Shown piece by piece: positions 15,241 to 21,908 of a stretch of DNA of 24,830 nucleotides. This DNA comes from DATAVB01 sp040414495 (GTDB lineage: Bacteria > Actinomycetota > Actinomycetes > Mycobacteriales > QHCD01), in contig JBEDUI010000128.1 in NCBI GenBank assembly GCA_040414495.1, forward strand, positions 1 to 24,830, written 5' to 3'. Under the pieces are notes generated by a model. That model had not been told where the DNA came from. It did not search any database and worked only from the letters and a program-made list of their open reading frames with translations. Positions within the stretch are counted from its first letter, which is position 1. Each line of letters opens with the position of its first letter. Made by a program: the position numbers and the translations under genes.

Positions 15241-16080
15241 TTAGGCGTCGCGGCTGACGAGCAGCCACCCCCCGATCGCCAACGCCACCACTGCGTAAAT
15301 CGCCAATACCAGCAGTCCAACCCCCGGACTGAGGTGATCGGTCAGGTTCGTGGTCGAGGCGGTCTGCTCACCGATCGAGAGCGGCAACGCCTCGCCGACC
15401 CGGTGCTGCCACGGCTGCGGCAACGCCGTCGCCAGAGTCGGCAACACCAGCAGAAATCCAATAGCCGCGGTGATCGCGCCGGCCGAATGCCGGATGATGA
15501 GCCCCAACCCGAGCCCGATTACGCCAGTCAGCGCGAGATATACCCCGATGCCGACCACCGCCCGTAAAACACCGGGATCGCTGAGCGACACTGACAACGG
15601 CAGACCGGAATTCTGTATCTGAATTCCCACGAAAAATGAGACGAACGCGATCACTTCGCCGACAACCAGCGACAGCAGGCTGAACGTGGCCAACTTGGCC
15701 AGCATCATCCGCGGCCGGACCGGCACCGCGGTCAACGTCGTACGAATCATACGGTTGCGATATTCCGAGGAAATAATCAATACGCCGAGCACGGCCAGCG
15801 CGATCTGACCGAGAATGATTCCGGTCATGGCCTGCGCAACCGGATCGAAATTCCCCCGGGCGATTTCCTGTTGCAGCGCCGCCGCCGAGACATGCCGGTA
15901 GTTGTGGACGAGCGACGCCGACGCGATCGCGCCGAACCCGATACTGGCCACCACCGAGGCGGCCAGGGTCCAATACGTCGAGCGGACGCTGCGGATCTTC
16001 GTCCACTCCGAGCGCAGCGCACCGCCGAGGCCACCGCTCACGGATCGGCGCGGCTCGGCCACAATTGTCGTGGTGCTCAT
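15241..16080 (-). CDS. ABC-2 type transporter permease
   Basis: The product has 279 residues and ATG 16080 has GGAAGGA upstream. It opens with a soluble stretch and the family's LRSEWTKIRSVRSTYWTL. About six membrane segments follow, first at 36-58, with others around LGQIALAVLGVLIISSEY, LATFSLLSLVVGEVIAFVSFF and LGLGLIIRHSAGAITAAIGF, and a last one before the final GGWLLVSRDA. The SSEYRNRMIRTTL segment is characteristic of drug- or peptide-export permeases of this class. The ATG overlaps the ATPase stop (ATGA), so the two subunits are coupled. The substrate is unknown. Confidence 0.9.
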   Translation of the reverse strand: MSTTTIVAEPRRSVSGGLGGALRSEWTKIRSVRSTYWTLAASVVASIGFGAIASASLVHNYRHVSAAALQQEIARGNFDPVAQAMTGIILGQIALAVLGVLIISSEYRNRMIRTTLTAVPVRPRMMLAKLATFSLLSLVVGEVIAFVSFFVGIQIQNSGLPLSVSLSDPGVLRAVVGIGVYLALTGVIGLGLGLIIRHSAGAITAAIGFLLVLPTLATALPQPWQHRVGEALPLSIGEQTASTTNLTDHLSPGVGLLVLAIYAVVALAIGGWLLVSRDA

Positions 16081-17015
16081 GCGCTGATTCCTTCCAACAC
16101 CGAGTCGGTCGAACGGGCTTCGCCGCGATATTCGACACTGCTTTTGGTGAGCTCCATGAACGCCTCTTCCAACGAGGCCCGCTGCGGGCTCAACTCGTGC
16201 AATGTGCAGCCGGCGGCGCCGGCGATATCGCCTATCTGCGGGCATTCCAGCCCGGTCACTGTCAATGCGTCACCGTTGACGGTCACGGTCGCGCCATGGC
16301 CGGCGAGCAATACCCGCAGCCGGTCCGAGTCCGGGGTACGAACGCGGACGTGATTCTGCACGCTGCGCTGAATGAATTCCTGCACACCCATATCGGCGAT
16401 GAGCCGGCCCTGACCGATCACGATCAGGTGCTCGGCCGTCAACGCCATTTCACTCATCAGGTGGCTGGACACAAATACCGTACGACCCTCGGCGGCCAGC
16501 GATTTGAGCATCGTACGAATCCAGACAATGCCCTCCGGGTCGAGTCCGTTCACCGGCTCGTCGAACATCAACACCCCGGGATCACCGAGCAGCGCCGCGG
16601 CCACGCCGAGCCGTTGCCCCATGCCGAGTGAGAAAGCGCCGATGCGACGTTTGGCGACGCTGGTCAGGCCCACCTGCTCCAATACCGCGTCCACTCTGGA
16701 CCGGGGAATTCCGTTGCTCTGCGCCAGCGCCAGCAAGTGATTGTACGCGCTCCGTCCAGTGTGGACAGCGTTCGCCTCCAGCAGTGCGCCGACCGATGTC
16801 AGTGGTCGTTTATGTTGCGCGTACGGACGTCCGTTGATGGTCGCCGAGCCGCTGGTCGGTCGGTCGAGTCCCAGGATCATCCGCATCGTGGTGGATTTCC
16901 CCGCGCCGTTGGGCCCGAGAAAGCCGGTTACCACGCCGGGTTTGACTTGGAACGACAGGTTGTCGACGGCTACCGTGGAGCCGTACCGCTTGGTCAGGTC
17001 CGTTACCTCGATCAT
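16077..17015 (-). CDS. ABC transporter ATP-binding protein (DrrA/CcmA-like)
   Basis: The product has 312 residues. Walker A is GPNGAGKST (34-42), the signature is FSLGMGQRLG, Walker B is VLMFDEPVNGLDP and the H-loop is VFVSSHLMSE. A C-terminal extension of about 80 residues ends with SLEEAFMELTKSSVEYRGE, usual in ABC-2 exporters of the antibiotic/lantibiotic-type class. ATG 17015 has AAGGAGG directly upstream, but this ribosome site and the AU of the start codon lie in a 9-bp hairpin (17014-17037). Two near-identical palindromes lie at 17065-17105. It is followed by its permease with a 4-bp overlap. It may be independently regulated from the upstream nitroreductase gene, 112 bp away. Confidence 0.93.
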   Translation of the reverse strand: MIEVTDLTKRYGSTVAVDNLSFQVKPGVVTGFLGPNGAGKSTTMRMILGLDRPTSGSATINGRPYAQHKRPLTSVGALLEANAVHTGRSAYNHLLALAQSNGIPRSRVDAVLEQVGLTSVAKRRIGAFSLGMGQRLGVAAALLGDPGVLMFDEPVNGLDPEGIVWIRTMLKSLAAEGRTVFVSSHLMSEMALTAEHLIVIGQGRLIADMGVQEFIQRSVQNHVRVRTPDSDRLRVLLAGHGATVTVNGDALTVTGLECPQIGDIAGAAGCTLHELSPQRASLEEAFMELTKSSVEYRGEARSTDSVLEGISA

Positions 17016-17037
17016 CTGCGCCTCCTTCGGCGCAGAT
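17014..17037 (-). promoter_or_regulatory. Hairpin sequestering SD and start codon of the ABC ATPase gene
   Basis: In the mRNA sense ATCTGCGCC (17037-17029), loop GAAGGA and GGCGCAGAT (17022-17014) form a perfect 9-bp stem. The GG end of the AAGGAGG ribosome site and the first two bases of the ATG are inside the stem, with the rest of the ribosome site in the loop. Such a structure would be expected to limit translation unless opened. Whether it is a regulated switch is unknown. Confidence 0.6.
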
Positions 17038-17064
17038 ATTTCCAAAACACCGGACCCGGCCACA

Positions 17065-17105
17065 TCGGGTAAACCCCCGAATTTCGTCTCGGGGTACACC
17101 CCCGA
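17065..17105. promoter_or_regulatory. Two near-identical palindromic sites upstream of the ABC exporter
   Basis: TCGGGTAAACCCCCGA (17065-17080) and TCGGGGTACACCCCCGA (17089-17105) are both palindromes and direct repeats of each other, starting 24 bp apart. They lie 50-90 bp upstream of the ATPase start, in the gap after the nitroreductase gene. Two phased dimer sites are a usual operator layout, but the regulator is not identifiable here. They could alternatively act as weak terminators for the nitroreductase transcript. Confidence 0.5.
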
Positions 17106-17127
17106 TCCAACCCCGGCCAGCCCCCTT

Positions 17128-17754
17128 TTACGGCTCGAGTGGCTGGTCCCAGGCATCGACGAACGTGACCTGCTCGACCGGATTACGCGGTGCCGGACGA
17201 AAGTCGGTCTGGGTGGTGTACGCGATCGGCAGCAGGCCAACCTGGGTGACATCGGCCGGTATGCCGAGAATCCGCGCGGCTTCTGCCTCGTATTGCAGGT
17301 GATACGAGGTCAACGTCGAACCCAGGCCCCGGGACCGCAACGCCAGTTGGAAACTCCACACGGCCGGAAAAATGCCGCCGTAAAACACCGACAGCGCCGC
17401 GTTGTCACCGCTCGGCCGACCCTGCAGACACGGGATGACGAAAACCGGAACGCGTTCGATCACGTCGATGAGGTAACGCCCGGAAGTCACGATCCGGCCG
17501 AATTCCGGCGGCTGGCCGGCCGCCGTCCGTTCATTCACATACGCCATTCCGGCGGTCCGGAACAATGCGCCGATCCGCTTTTTCTGCTCAGGGTCCCGGA
17601 CAATCAACCAGCGCCACGACTGGGCATTTCCCGGCGTCGGTGCCTGCAACGCTAACCGCAGACATTCGACCAGCACGGCGTTTTCGACCGGACGATCCAA
17701 ATCGAGCTTGCGCCGTACGGACCGGGTCGTGCTCAGGACGTGATCGATTTCCAC
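17128..17754 (-). CDS. Nitroreductase family protein (FMN-dependent)
   Basis: The product has 208 residues and starts at GTG 17754, preceded by GAGG 7 nt upstream. The N-terminal STTRSVRRKLDLDRPV holds the arginines that bind FMN phosphate. LQAPTPGNAQSWRWLIVRD and FPAVWSFQLALRSRGLGSTLTSYH are the family's other flavin and dimer-interface segments. The usual S-P-S in A-x-S/P-S-G-x-N-x-Q-P is altered here to PTPGNAQSW. It is predicted to be a cytoplasmic homodimer reducing nitro, quinone or related substrates with NAD(P)H; the natural substrate is not inferable. It is flanked on the same strand by the ABC-2 exporter genes downstream and the DUF2064-like gene 20 bp upstream. Confidence 0.88.
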   Translation of the reverse strand: MEIDHVLSTTRSVRRKLDLDRPVENAVLVECLRLALQAPTPGNAQSWRWLIVRDPEQKKRIGALFRTAGMAYVNERTAAGQPPEFGRIVTSGRYLIDVIERVPVFVIPCLQGRPSGDNAALSVFYGGIFPAVWSFQLALRSRGLGSTLTSYHLQYEAEAARILGIPADVTQVGLLPIAYTTQTDFRPAPRNPVEQVTFVDAWDQPLEP

Positions 17755-17774
17755 GCGTTCACCTCAATACGGTT

Positions 17775-18389
17775 TCAGCCGGCCAGCAACGCGCGGGTCG
17801 TTTCCCAACCTTCCAATGCCGGATCGAGCCGGCGCAGATCGGCCACGGTCCGCAGCCGGTGCCAGGCCGGCGTGGTGCGTACGTCCCGCCGCCGCGGCGC
17901 GGCCTCCTGTAGCCGCGGCAACGTCGAGTCCGAATCCAGGTCCAGCGCGCCGGGCAACCACGCCGGCAACGGCAGCCGGCTGGCGAGTACCGCCAGGCCG
18001 CCGGCGGAGCCCGGCGTCGCCGCTACCACCGCGCTGGAGAGCGCGCTGAACGGCTTGGCCACGACCAGACCCGGCAGGTCCGGTACGTCCGGCGCCACCA
18101 CCGCCCCGACGCCGTACCCGAGCTGCGCCAACGCGTTCAGCGCGGCCCGCGGAGCGTCGTCGTCCGCGACCGTGAGCACCCGCATGCCGGGCCACCGGAT
18201 CGACTCGGCCTGCCCGACCCGTTCGCGCGTGCAGGCGATAGCGACGTCGACGTCGGCCAACCCGGCCAACAGGTCAACCACGTCCTCGGCCAGCGCGGCC
18301 GCGAACTGCTCCGGATCGATCCCGGGCGGGCACGCACCTGTCGCCGGGGCCCCCGCCAGCAGGACGGCCGCGGCCCGGGTCACCGTCAT
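17775..18389 (-). CDS. Probable GT-A fold nucleotidyl/glycosyltransferase-like protein (DUF2064-like)
   Basis: The product has 204 residues. The N-terminus carries ACPPGIDPEQFAAALAEDVVDLL. The middle reads LNALAQLGYGVGAVVAPDVPDLPGLVVAKPFSAL, which resembles the G-x-D-x-P-x-L-P nucleotide-sugar region of DUF2064/CofC-like GT-A folds. The next part reads ATPGSAGGLAVLASRLPLPAWLPG and LDLDSDSTLPRL. The canonical N-terminal K-P nucleotide-binding start is weak, so activity may be lost or altered. ATG 18389 overlaps the stop of the upstream metallopeptidase gene by 4 bp, indicating one transcript. The nitroreductase gene follows after 20 bp. Function is not established and the family call is moderate. 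Confidence 0.6.
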   Translation of the reverse strand: MTVTRAAAVLLAGAPATGACPPGIDPEQFAAALAEDVVDLLAGLADVDVAIACTRERVGQAESIRWPGMRVLTVADDDAPRAALNALAQLGYGVGAVVAPDVPDLPGLVVAKPFSALSSAVVAATPGSAGGLAVLASRLPLPAWLPGALDLDSDSTLPRLQEAAPRRRDVRTTPAWHRLRTVADLRRLDPALEGWETTRALLAG

Positions 18390-19006
18390 GAACCGTCCTC
18401 GTCGAGCACGTCGTCCTCGGTCAGCTCGAGGTGGCCAGCGGCCGCGATGCCCTCCAGGTAGCCCCGGGCCCGCTCGGCCCGCGGGTACTGCCCGACCAGC
18501 TCCCAGAATTGTGCGTCGTGCAGCGGGGTGACCAAATGCGCCAACTCGTGCACCAGCACGTAATCCAGGACCCAACTCGGCATCGACCGCACCCGACTCG
18601 AGATCCGGATCGTGCCGTCGGCCGGCGTACACGAACCCCAGCGCGTGCTCATGTTGTCCACCCACCGAACCGCGTGCGGGCTGACCCGCCCGTCCAGGTG
18701 CTCGGCAGCCAGCGCGTTCGCGCGATTCTGCAGGGCCGTGTCGCTGCGGCGCGGGCCCCGATGTTGGCGGCGGTCGCGGGCCTCGAGCCGGGCCAGCATG
18801 TCGGCGACCCAGCGGCGTTCCTCAGCCTTAGTGAATCCGGCCGGGATGAGCACGACGGTCCGGCCACCCTCGCGGTAAGCCGTGACCGTCCGGCGGCGCC
18901 GCGCACTGCGGCGCACCTCGACCCGGCCGGAGTCGGGCACGCCCGGACCCGCGGCGGTCTGAGTAGGCACGGCGCCTCGTGGCTGCCGGGCCGCAGCACT
19001 GGTCAC
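18386..19006 (-). CDS. YgjP/DUF45-type zinc metallopeptidase
   Basis: The product has about 206 residues if it starts at GTG 19006. GTG 19015 is an alternative, and neither has a good ribosome site. The basic N-terminal segment VEVRRSARRRRTVTAYREGGRTVVLIPAG is family-typical. The DUF45 signature WGSC (123-126) is followed by TIRISSRVRSMPSWVLDYVLVHELAHL, with the zinc motif H153-E154-x-x-H157 and a third likely ligand H163 in PLHDAQFWEL. It is predicted to be a cytoplasmic metallopeptidase of unknown substrate. It overlaps the DUF2064-like gene (ATGA). The only good promoter upstream is at 19184-19213, which would give a leader of about 170 nt. Confidence 0.88.
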   Translation of the reverse strand: MTSAAARQPRGAVPTQTAAGPGVPDSGRVEVRRSARRRRTVTAYREGGRTVVLIPAGFTKAEERRWVADMLARLEARDRRQHRGPRRSDTALQNRANALAAEHLDGRVSPHAVRWVDNMSTRWGSCTPADGTIRISSRVRSMPSWVLDYVLVHELAHLVTPLHDAQFWELVGQYPRAERARGYLEGIAAAGHLELTEDDVLDEDGS

Positions 19007-19128
19007 GTCCAGCACGATATCCGGCCGAGTGCGGATCTGGTCATATCCTGCGTCACGACCGCGAGTACCAGCGGTAATCGGAAGGTGGCCGCCGTATGTA
19101 CGGCGCGCATCCACAGCGACACCCCGAG

Positions 19129-19137
19129 TTGTCCACA
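19129..19137 (+). promoter_or_regulatory. DnaA-box-like site
   Basis: TTGTCCACA at 19129-19137 matches the actinobacterial DnaA-box consensus exactly. Weaker TCCACAG copies lie at 19110-19116 and 19144-19150. It sits in the leader upstream of the metallopeptidase gene. No replication gene is near, so this is at most a regulatory or titration site. Confidence 0.35.
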
Positions 19138-19183
19138 ATGGCGTCCACAGTCTGTGGGTTATGCACTGATCCTTCCAGCCTGC

Positions 19184-19213
19184 AATCTATTGGCCCATTT
19201 GGGCCTATGTCAA
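19184..19213 (-). promoter_or_regulatory. Promoter with palindrome in the spacer
   Basis: On the minus strand there is a perfect TTGACA (complement of 19208-19213) and TAGATT (complement of 19184-19189) with an 18-bp spacer, or ATAGAT with 17 bp. The spacer contains the palindrome GGCCCA-TT-TGGGCC (19192-19205), a natural operator position. It points toward the metallopeptidase/DUF2064/nitroreductase genes. The repressor is unknown. Confidence 0.55.
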
Positions 19214-19236
19214 CTAGGTCCTATGCAGTGCCGCGA

Positions 19237-21300
19237 TTAGCCGACTTCCCGTACAACCCGCAGTTTTCCGGGGCTGTCCGCGCTCACCGAGCCGTCGGCG
19301 TCGATTGCGACGCGTAACGGCTGGCCGGCAATCCACAGGCCTTCCACTCGCAGCGGCAACGGAAGCCCGTTCACCATCGGCTTAACCCGGACCACGCCAC
19401 CGGGCACGTCCGCGGTCAGCCCGAGCAGCGCCTGCAACAGCATCACCACCCCGCCGGCAGCCCACGCCTGCGGCCGGCACGCAGCCGGGTACGGAGCCGG
19501 CTGCGGAAGTCGATCAGCGGAGTCACCCGCGTACAGCTCCGGCAGCCGGGCATCGAATCCGACCGACGCCGCGATGACGCCGTGCGCCAACCGCGCCGCC
19601 TGCTCGCCGAATCCGGCCCGGCGCAACCCGAAGGCCGCGATCGCCGTGTCATGCGGCCAGATCGATCCGGTGTGGTAGCCGAGCGGGTTGAACCCAGCCG
19701 AGTCGGCCGCGAGGGTACGCAGACCGAAACCGGCATCCAGACCGGCCAGCCGGCCCGCGACCATCGCGCTCTCGGCCCGGTCCAGCAGGCCCGTACCCAG
19801 CAGGTGACCCAAATTCGAGGTCACCGTGTCGACCGGGTGCTTGCCCCCGTCCAACGCCACCGCCGGATACGGACCGGCCGCGTCCCGGATCCAGAACGCG
19901 GACCGGAACGCACTGCGTAGCTTGGCCGCCCGCTCCTCCAACCGGTCGGCCAACTGGCTGGTGCCGAAGGCCCGCAGCACCGTGGCGCCGGCCAACGCGG
20001 CCTCGTACGCGTACGCCTGCACCTCGCACAGCGCGATCGGGGGCTTGGCCAGCCGGCCATCGCGGAACTGGATCGAGTCGCCCGAGTCCTTCCACCCCTG
20101 ATTGGCCAGGCCACGCCCGGTCTGGTCGATGTACTCCAGGAAGCCGTCCCCGTCCGGATCGGCGAACTCCAGCAGCCACGAGCACGCCGCCCGCAATGCC
20201 GGCAGCAGCGCCTGCACCTGGGTCAGCGGCATGCCCCACCGCCACGCGTCGTGCAGCAGGATCACCCACAGCAACGTCGAGTCGATCGAGCCGTAGTACC
20301 GCGGCGGCAGCACGGCCCCATCGCCCAGCGGCAAGGCCCCCGAGCGGATCTCGTGCAGGATCTTGCCCGGCTGCTCCTCGGTCTCGGCGTCCACGACCAG
20401 ACCCTGCCGGCGGGCCAAGGTCCGTAACGTCCCGGCGGCGATCTCCGGCCAGACCGGGAGCAACATCCGCGCGACCCACAACGAGTCCCGGCCGAACAGG
20501 GTCAGGAACCATGGCGCGCCGGCCGCCACGAACACGTCGCCCCGGTTCTCCGGATCGGCTAGCAGCAACGCCCCGAGGTCGCTCATCGAGCGTTCGATCA
20601 GCCGGCTGAACCGGTCATCGCCGCACTGCACCCGCAGCGGCGGCCGGGCCGGCGGGTCGGCCGGGTAGAACAGCGGCGCCCGCTGCTCGGTGACCGTGCA
20701 CGTCAGCGTGCAGGTCCAGGTCTCGCCCGGGGCCAGCTCCACCTCGTACCGCAGGGTCGCGTCGTCCGCCGAATCCGGCTTCGGCTCACTGCTCAGGCGA
20801 ACCGTACGGTCCGGCTGCGACCACTCCAGGCCCTCCGGGTGCGGCCGCGGTGTCACCGGTGTGCCGGGTTGACCCAGTTTGACCGGCTGCATACCCGCGA
20901 GGTCGGTACCGGCGGTGACGGTCATCGGGCAGCGGACCCGCTCGCGGCCGCCGTTGCGCAGCTCAAGGCGCTCGGTCAGTACGCCCGGGCGCAGCGACCG
21001 CCACCGGGTCAGCAGCACGGCCGGGTCGGCGCCATGTTGACCGACCCCACGCACTACCGCCCGGAACACCGCCTCGTCGGCGCCGGTCAGCTCGCCCTGG
21101 ATCGGCGCCAGCACCCCGACCGCCGGTGTCACCCGCAGCACCGACAGCGCCCGGATGTCGGCGTGGAAGAACCCGTCGACGCCGGTGTGCAGGTCGCCGT
21201 CCGGGCCGGAGAGCACCAGCGAGGGCGCCCGCACCAGTACGCGTGCCTCGTGTAGGTACGGCTGACCCGTACCGTCCTGATCGGAGTCGCTCGGTTCCAC
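19237..21300 (-). CDS. Amylo-alpha-1,6-glucosidase / glycogen-debranching-type glycosidase
   Basis: The product has 687 residues from GTG 21300. A TTG at 21339 with GGAGGG upstream would add 13 residues and is a real alternative. The N-terminal part is the glycogen-debranching N-domain (LHTGVDGFFHADIRALSVL, about 40-60). The C-terminal half is an (alpha/alpha)6 six-hairpin glycosidase with FLTLFGRDSLWVARMLLP, GSIDSTLLWVILL, NQGWKDSGDSIQF and GYHTGSIWPHDTAIAAFG. The acidic residues in these segments are the probable catalytic positions. No signal peptide is seen, so a cytoplasmic role on glycogen, maltodextrin or a plant/trehalose-type glucan is likely. It might cooperate with the GH13 enzyme of the sugar locus. 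It is divergent from the DUF5679 gene. Confidence 0.88.
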   Translation of the reverse strand: MEPSDSDQDGTGQPYLHEARVLVRAPSLVLSGPDGDLHTGVDGFFHADIRALSVLRVTPAVGVLAPIQGELTGADEAVFRAVVRGVGQHGADPAVLLTRWRSLRPGVLTERLELRNGGRERVRCPMTVTAGTDLAGMQPVKLGQPGTPVTPRPHPEGLEWSQPDRTVRLSSEPKPDSADDATLRYEVELAPGETWTCTLTCTVTEQRAPLFYPADPPARPPLRVQCGDDRFSRLIERSMSDLGALLLADPENRGDVFVAAGAPWFLTLFGRDSLWVARMLLPVWPEIAAGTLRTLARRQGLVVDAETEEQPGKILHEIRSGALPLGDGAVLPPRYYGSIDSTLLWVILLHDAWRWGMPLTQVQALLPALRAACSWLLEFADPDGDGFLEYIDQTGRGLANQGWKDSGDSIQFRDGRLAKPPIALCEVQAYAYEAALAGATVLRAFGTSQLADRLEERAAKLRSAFRSAFWIRDAAGPYPAVALDGGKHPVDTVTSNLGHLLGTGLLDRAESAMVAGRLAGLDAGFGLRTLAADSAGFNPLGYHTGSIWPHDTAIAAFGLRRAGFGEQAARLAHGVIAASVGFDARLPELYAGDSADRLPQPAPYPAACRPQAWAAGGVVMLLQALLGLTADVPGGVVRVKPMVNGLPLPLRVEGLWIAGQPLRVAIDADGSVSADSPGKLRVVREVG

Positions 21301-21461
21301 AGGGCGCCGCCCTTTCGTTCCCGGGGACGATCCGCTCAATGTACGGTCCCCCTCCAGACGCTCAACGGGACCATACATGCCGGTTTCATACGGTATGCCA
21401 GGCCGTGAGCAGTTCAGTTGGTCAACAACGCGCGCCGGAGCGGCGACGGGCACACAAGCTG

Positions 21462-21484
21462 CGGGTACGGTGTCGCCGTACCCG
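21462..21484 (+). promoter_or_regulatory. Hairpin in the leader of the DUF5679 gene
   Basis: CGGGTACGG (21462-21470), loop TGTCG and CCGTACCCG (21476-21484) form a perfect 9-bp stem. It lies 70 bp upstream of the DUF5679 GTG in the 253-bp divergent region, where no other gene is seen. It has no T-tract. It may be an operator, a leader-RNA structure or a terminator for antisense reading. Confidence 0.4.
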
Positions 21485-21553
21485 GCCGCTGGCCCACGGT
21501 CGCACGGCGCCGGGAGACAGACCAGAGACGACCAGCACGTACAGGAGGCTGAA

Positions 21554-21706
21554 GTGGCTGAGACATACAACGGCTACTGCGTGAAGTGCAAGGAGAAGCG
21601 CGACTTCGAAGGCGAGGTCAGCGTGAGCGACTCCGGCCGCCGGATGGCCAAGGGCACCTGCCCGGTCTGTGGAACCAAGATGAACCGGATCCTCGGCAAG
21701 GCCTGA
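21554..21706 (+). CDS. DUF5679 zinc-ribbon protein, 50 residues
   Basis: The gene starts at GTG 21554 with a strong AGGAGG 5 nt upstream. The peptide AETYNGYCVKCKEKRDFEG ... GTCPVCGTKMNRIL has two knuckles, C-x2-C (residues 9/12) and C-x2-C (36/39), predicted to bind one zinc. This is the small DUF5679 family common in actinobacteria, often near helicase, ThiF and ABC1 genes. Its role is unknown; nucleic-acid binding is possible. A clear terminator follows 17 bp after the stop, so it is a single-gene unit ahead of the ThiF-like gene. Confidence 0.9.
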   Translation: MAETYNGYCVKCKEKRDFEGEVSVSDSGRRMAKGTCPVCGTKMNRILGKA

Positions 21707-21723
21707 CCGGACGCACGATTCGC

Positions 21724-21753
21724 AGGGGCGGTCCCAATGTGGGGACCGCCCCT
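21724..21753 (+). terminator. Terminator after the DUF5679 gene
   Basis: AGGGGCGGTCCC (21724-21735), a 6-nt loop and the exact complement (21742-21753) are followed by CCGTGCTTTCC. The stem is 12 bp, GC-rich and perfect, and starts 17 bp after the stop. Confidence 0.85.
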
Positions 21754-21813
21754 CCGTGCTTTCCTGGCGCCTGTACCGGCCTGTCCGCGCCCTGGCAAGA
21801 GCGATCGCGGATT

Positions 21814-21840
21814 TGTGGACAACGGCAGTCCTGTGGACAA
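21814..21840 (-). promoter_or_regulatory. Pair of DnaA-box-like sites upstream of the ThiF-like gene
   Basis: TGTGGACAA occurs at 21814-21822 and 21832-21840, each an exact TTGTCCACA on the minus strand. They start 18 bp apart and lie in the same orientation. They stand about 70-95 bp before the ThiF-like start. Replication-linked regulation or DnaA titration is possible, but coincidence is not excluded. Confidence 0.4.
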
Positions 21841-21908
21841 CGGTCGGCAAGCTGGCTACGAGCGGTGCAATCCTCGGGGCCTCGCCCTGCTGAACCGTGA
21901 GGAACCAG

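Noticed and set aside
21814..21840. Replication origin
   Set aside because: There are only two or three DnaA-like boxes, no AT-rich unwinding region, and no dnaA, dnaN or parAB genes nearby.
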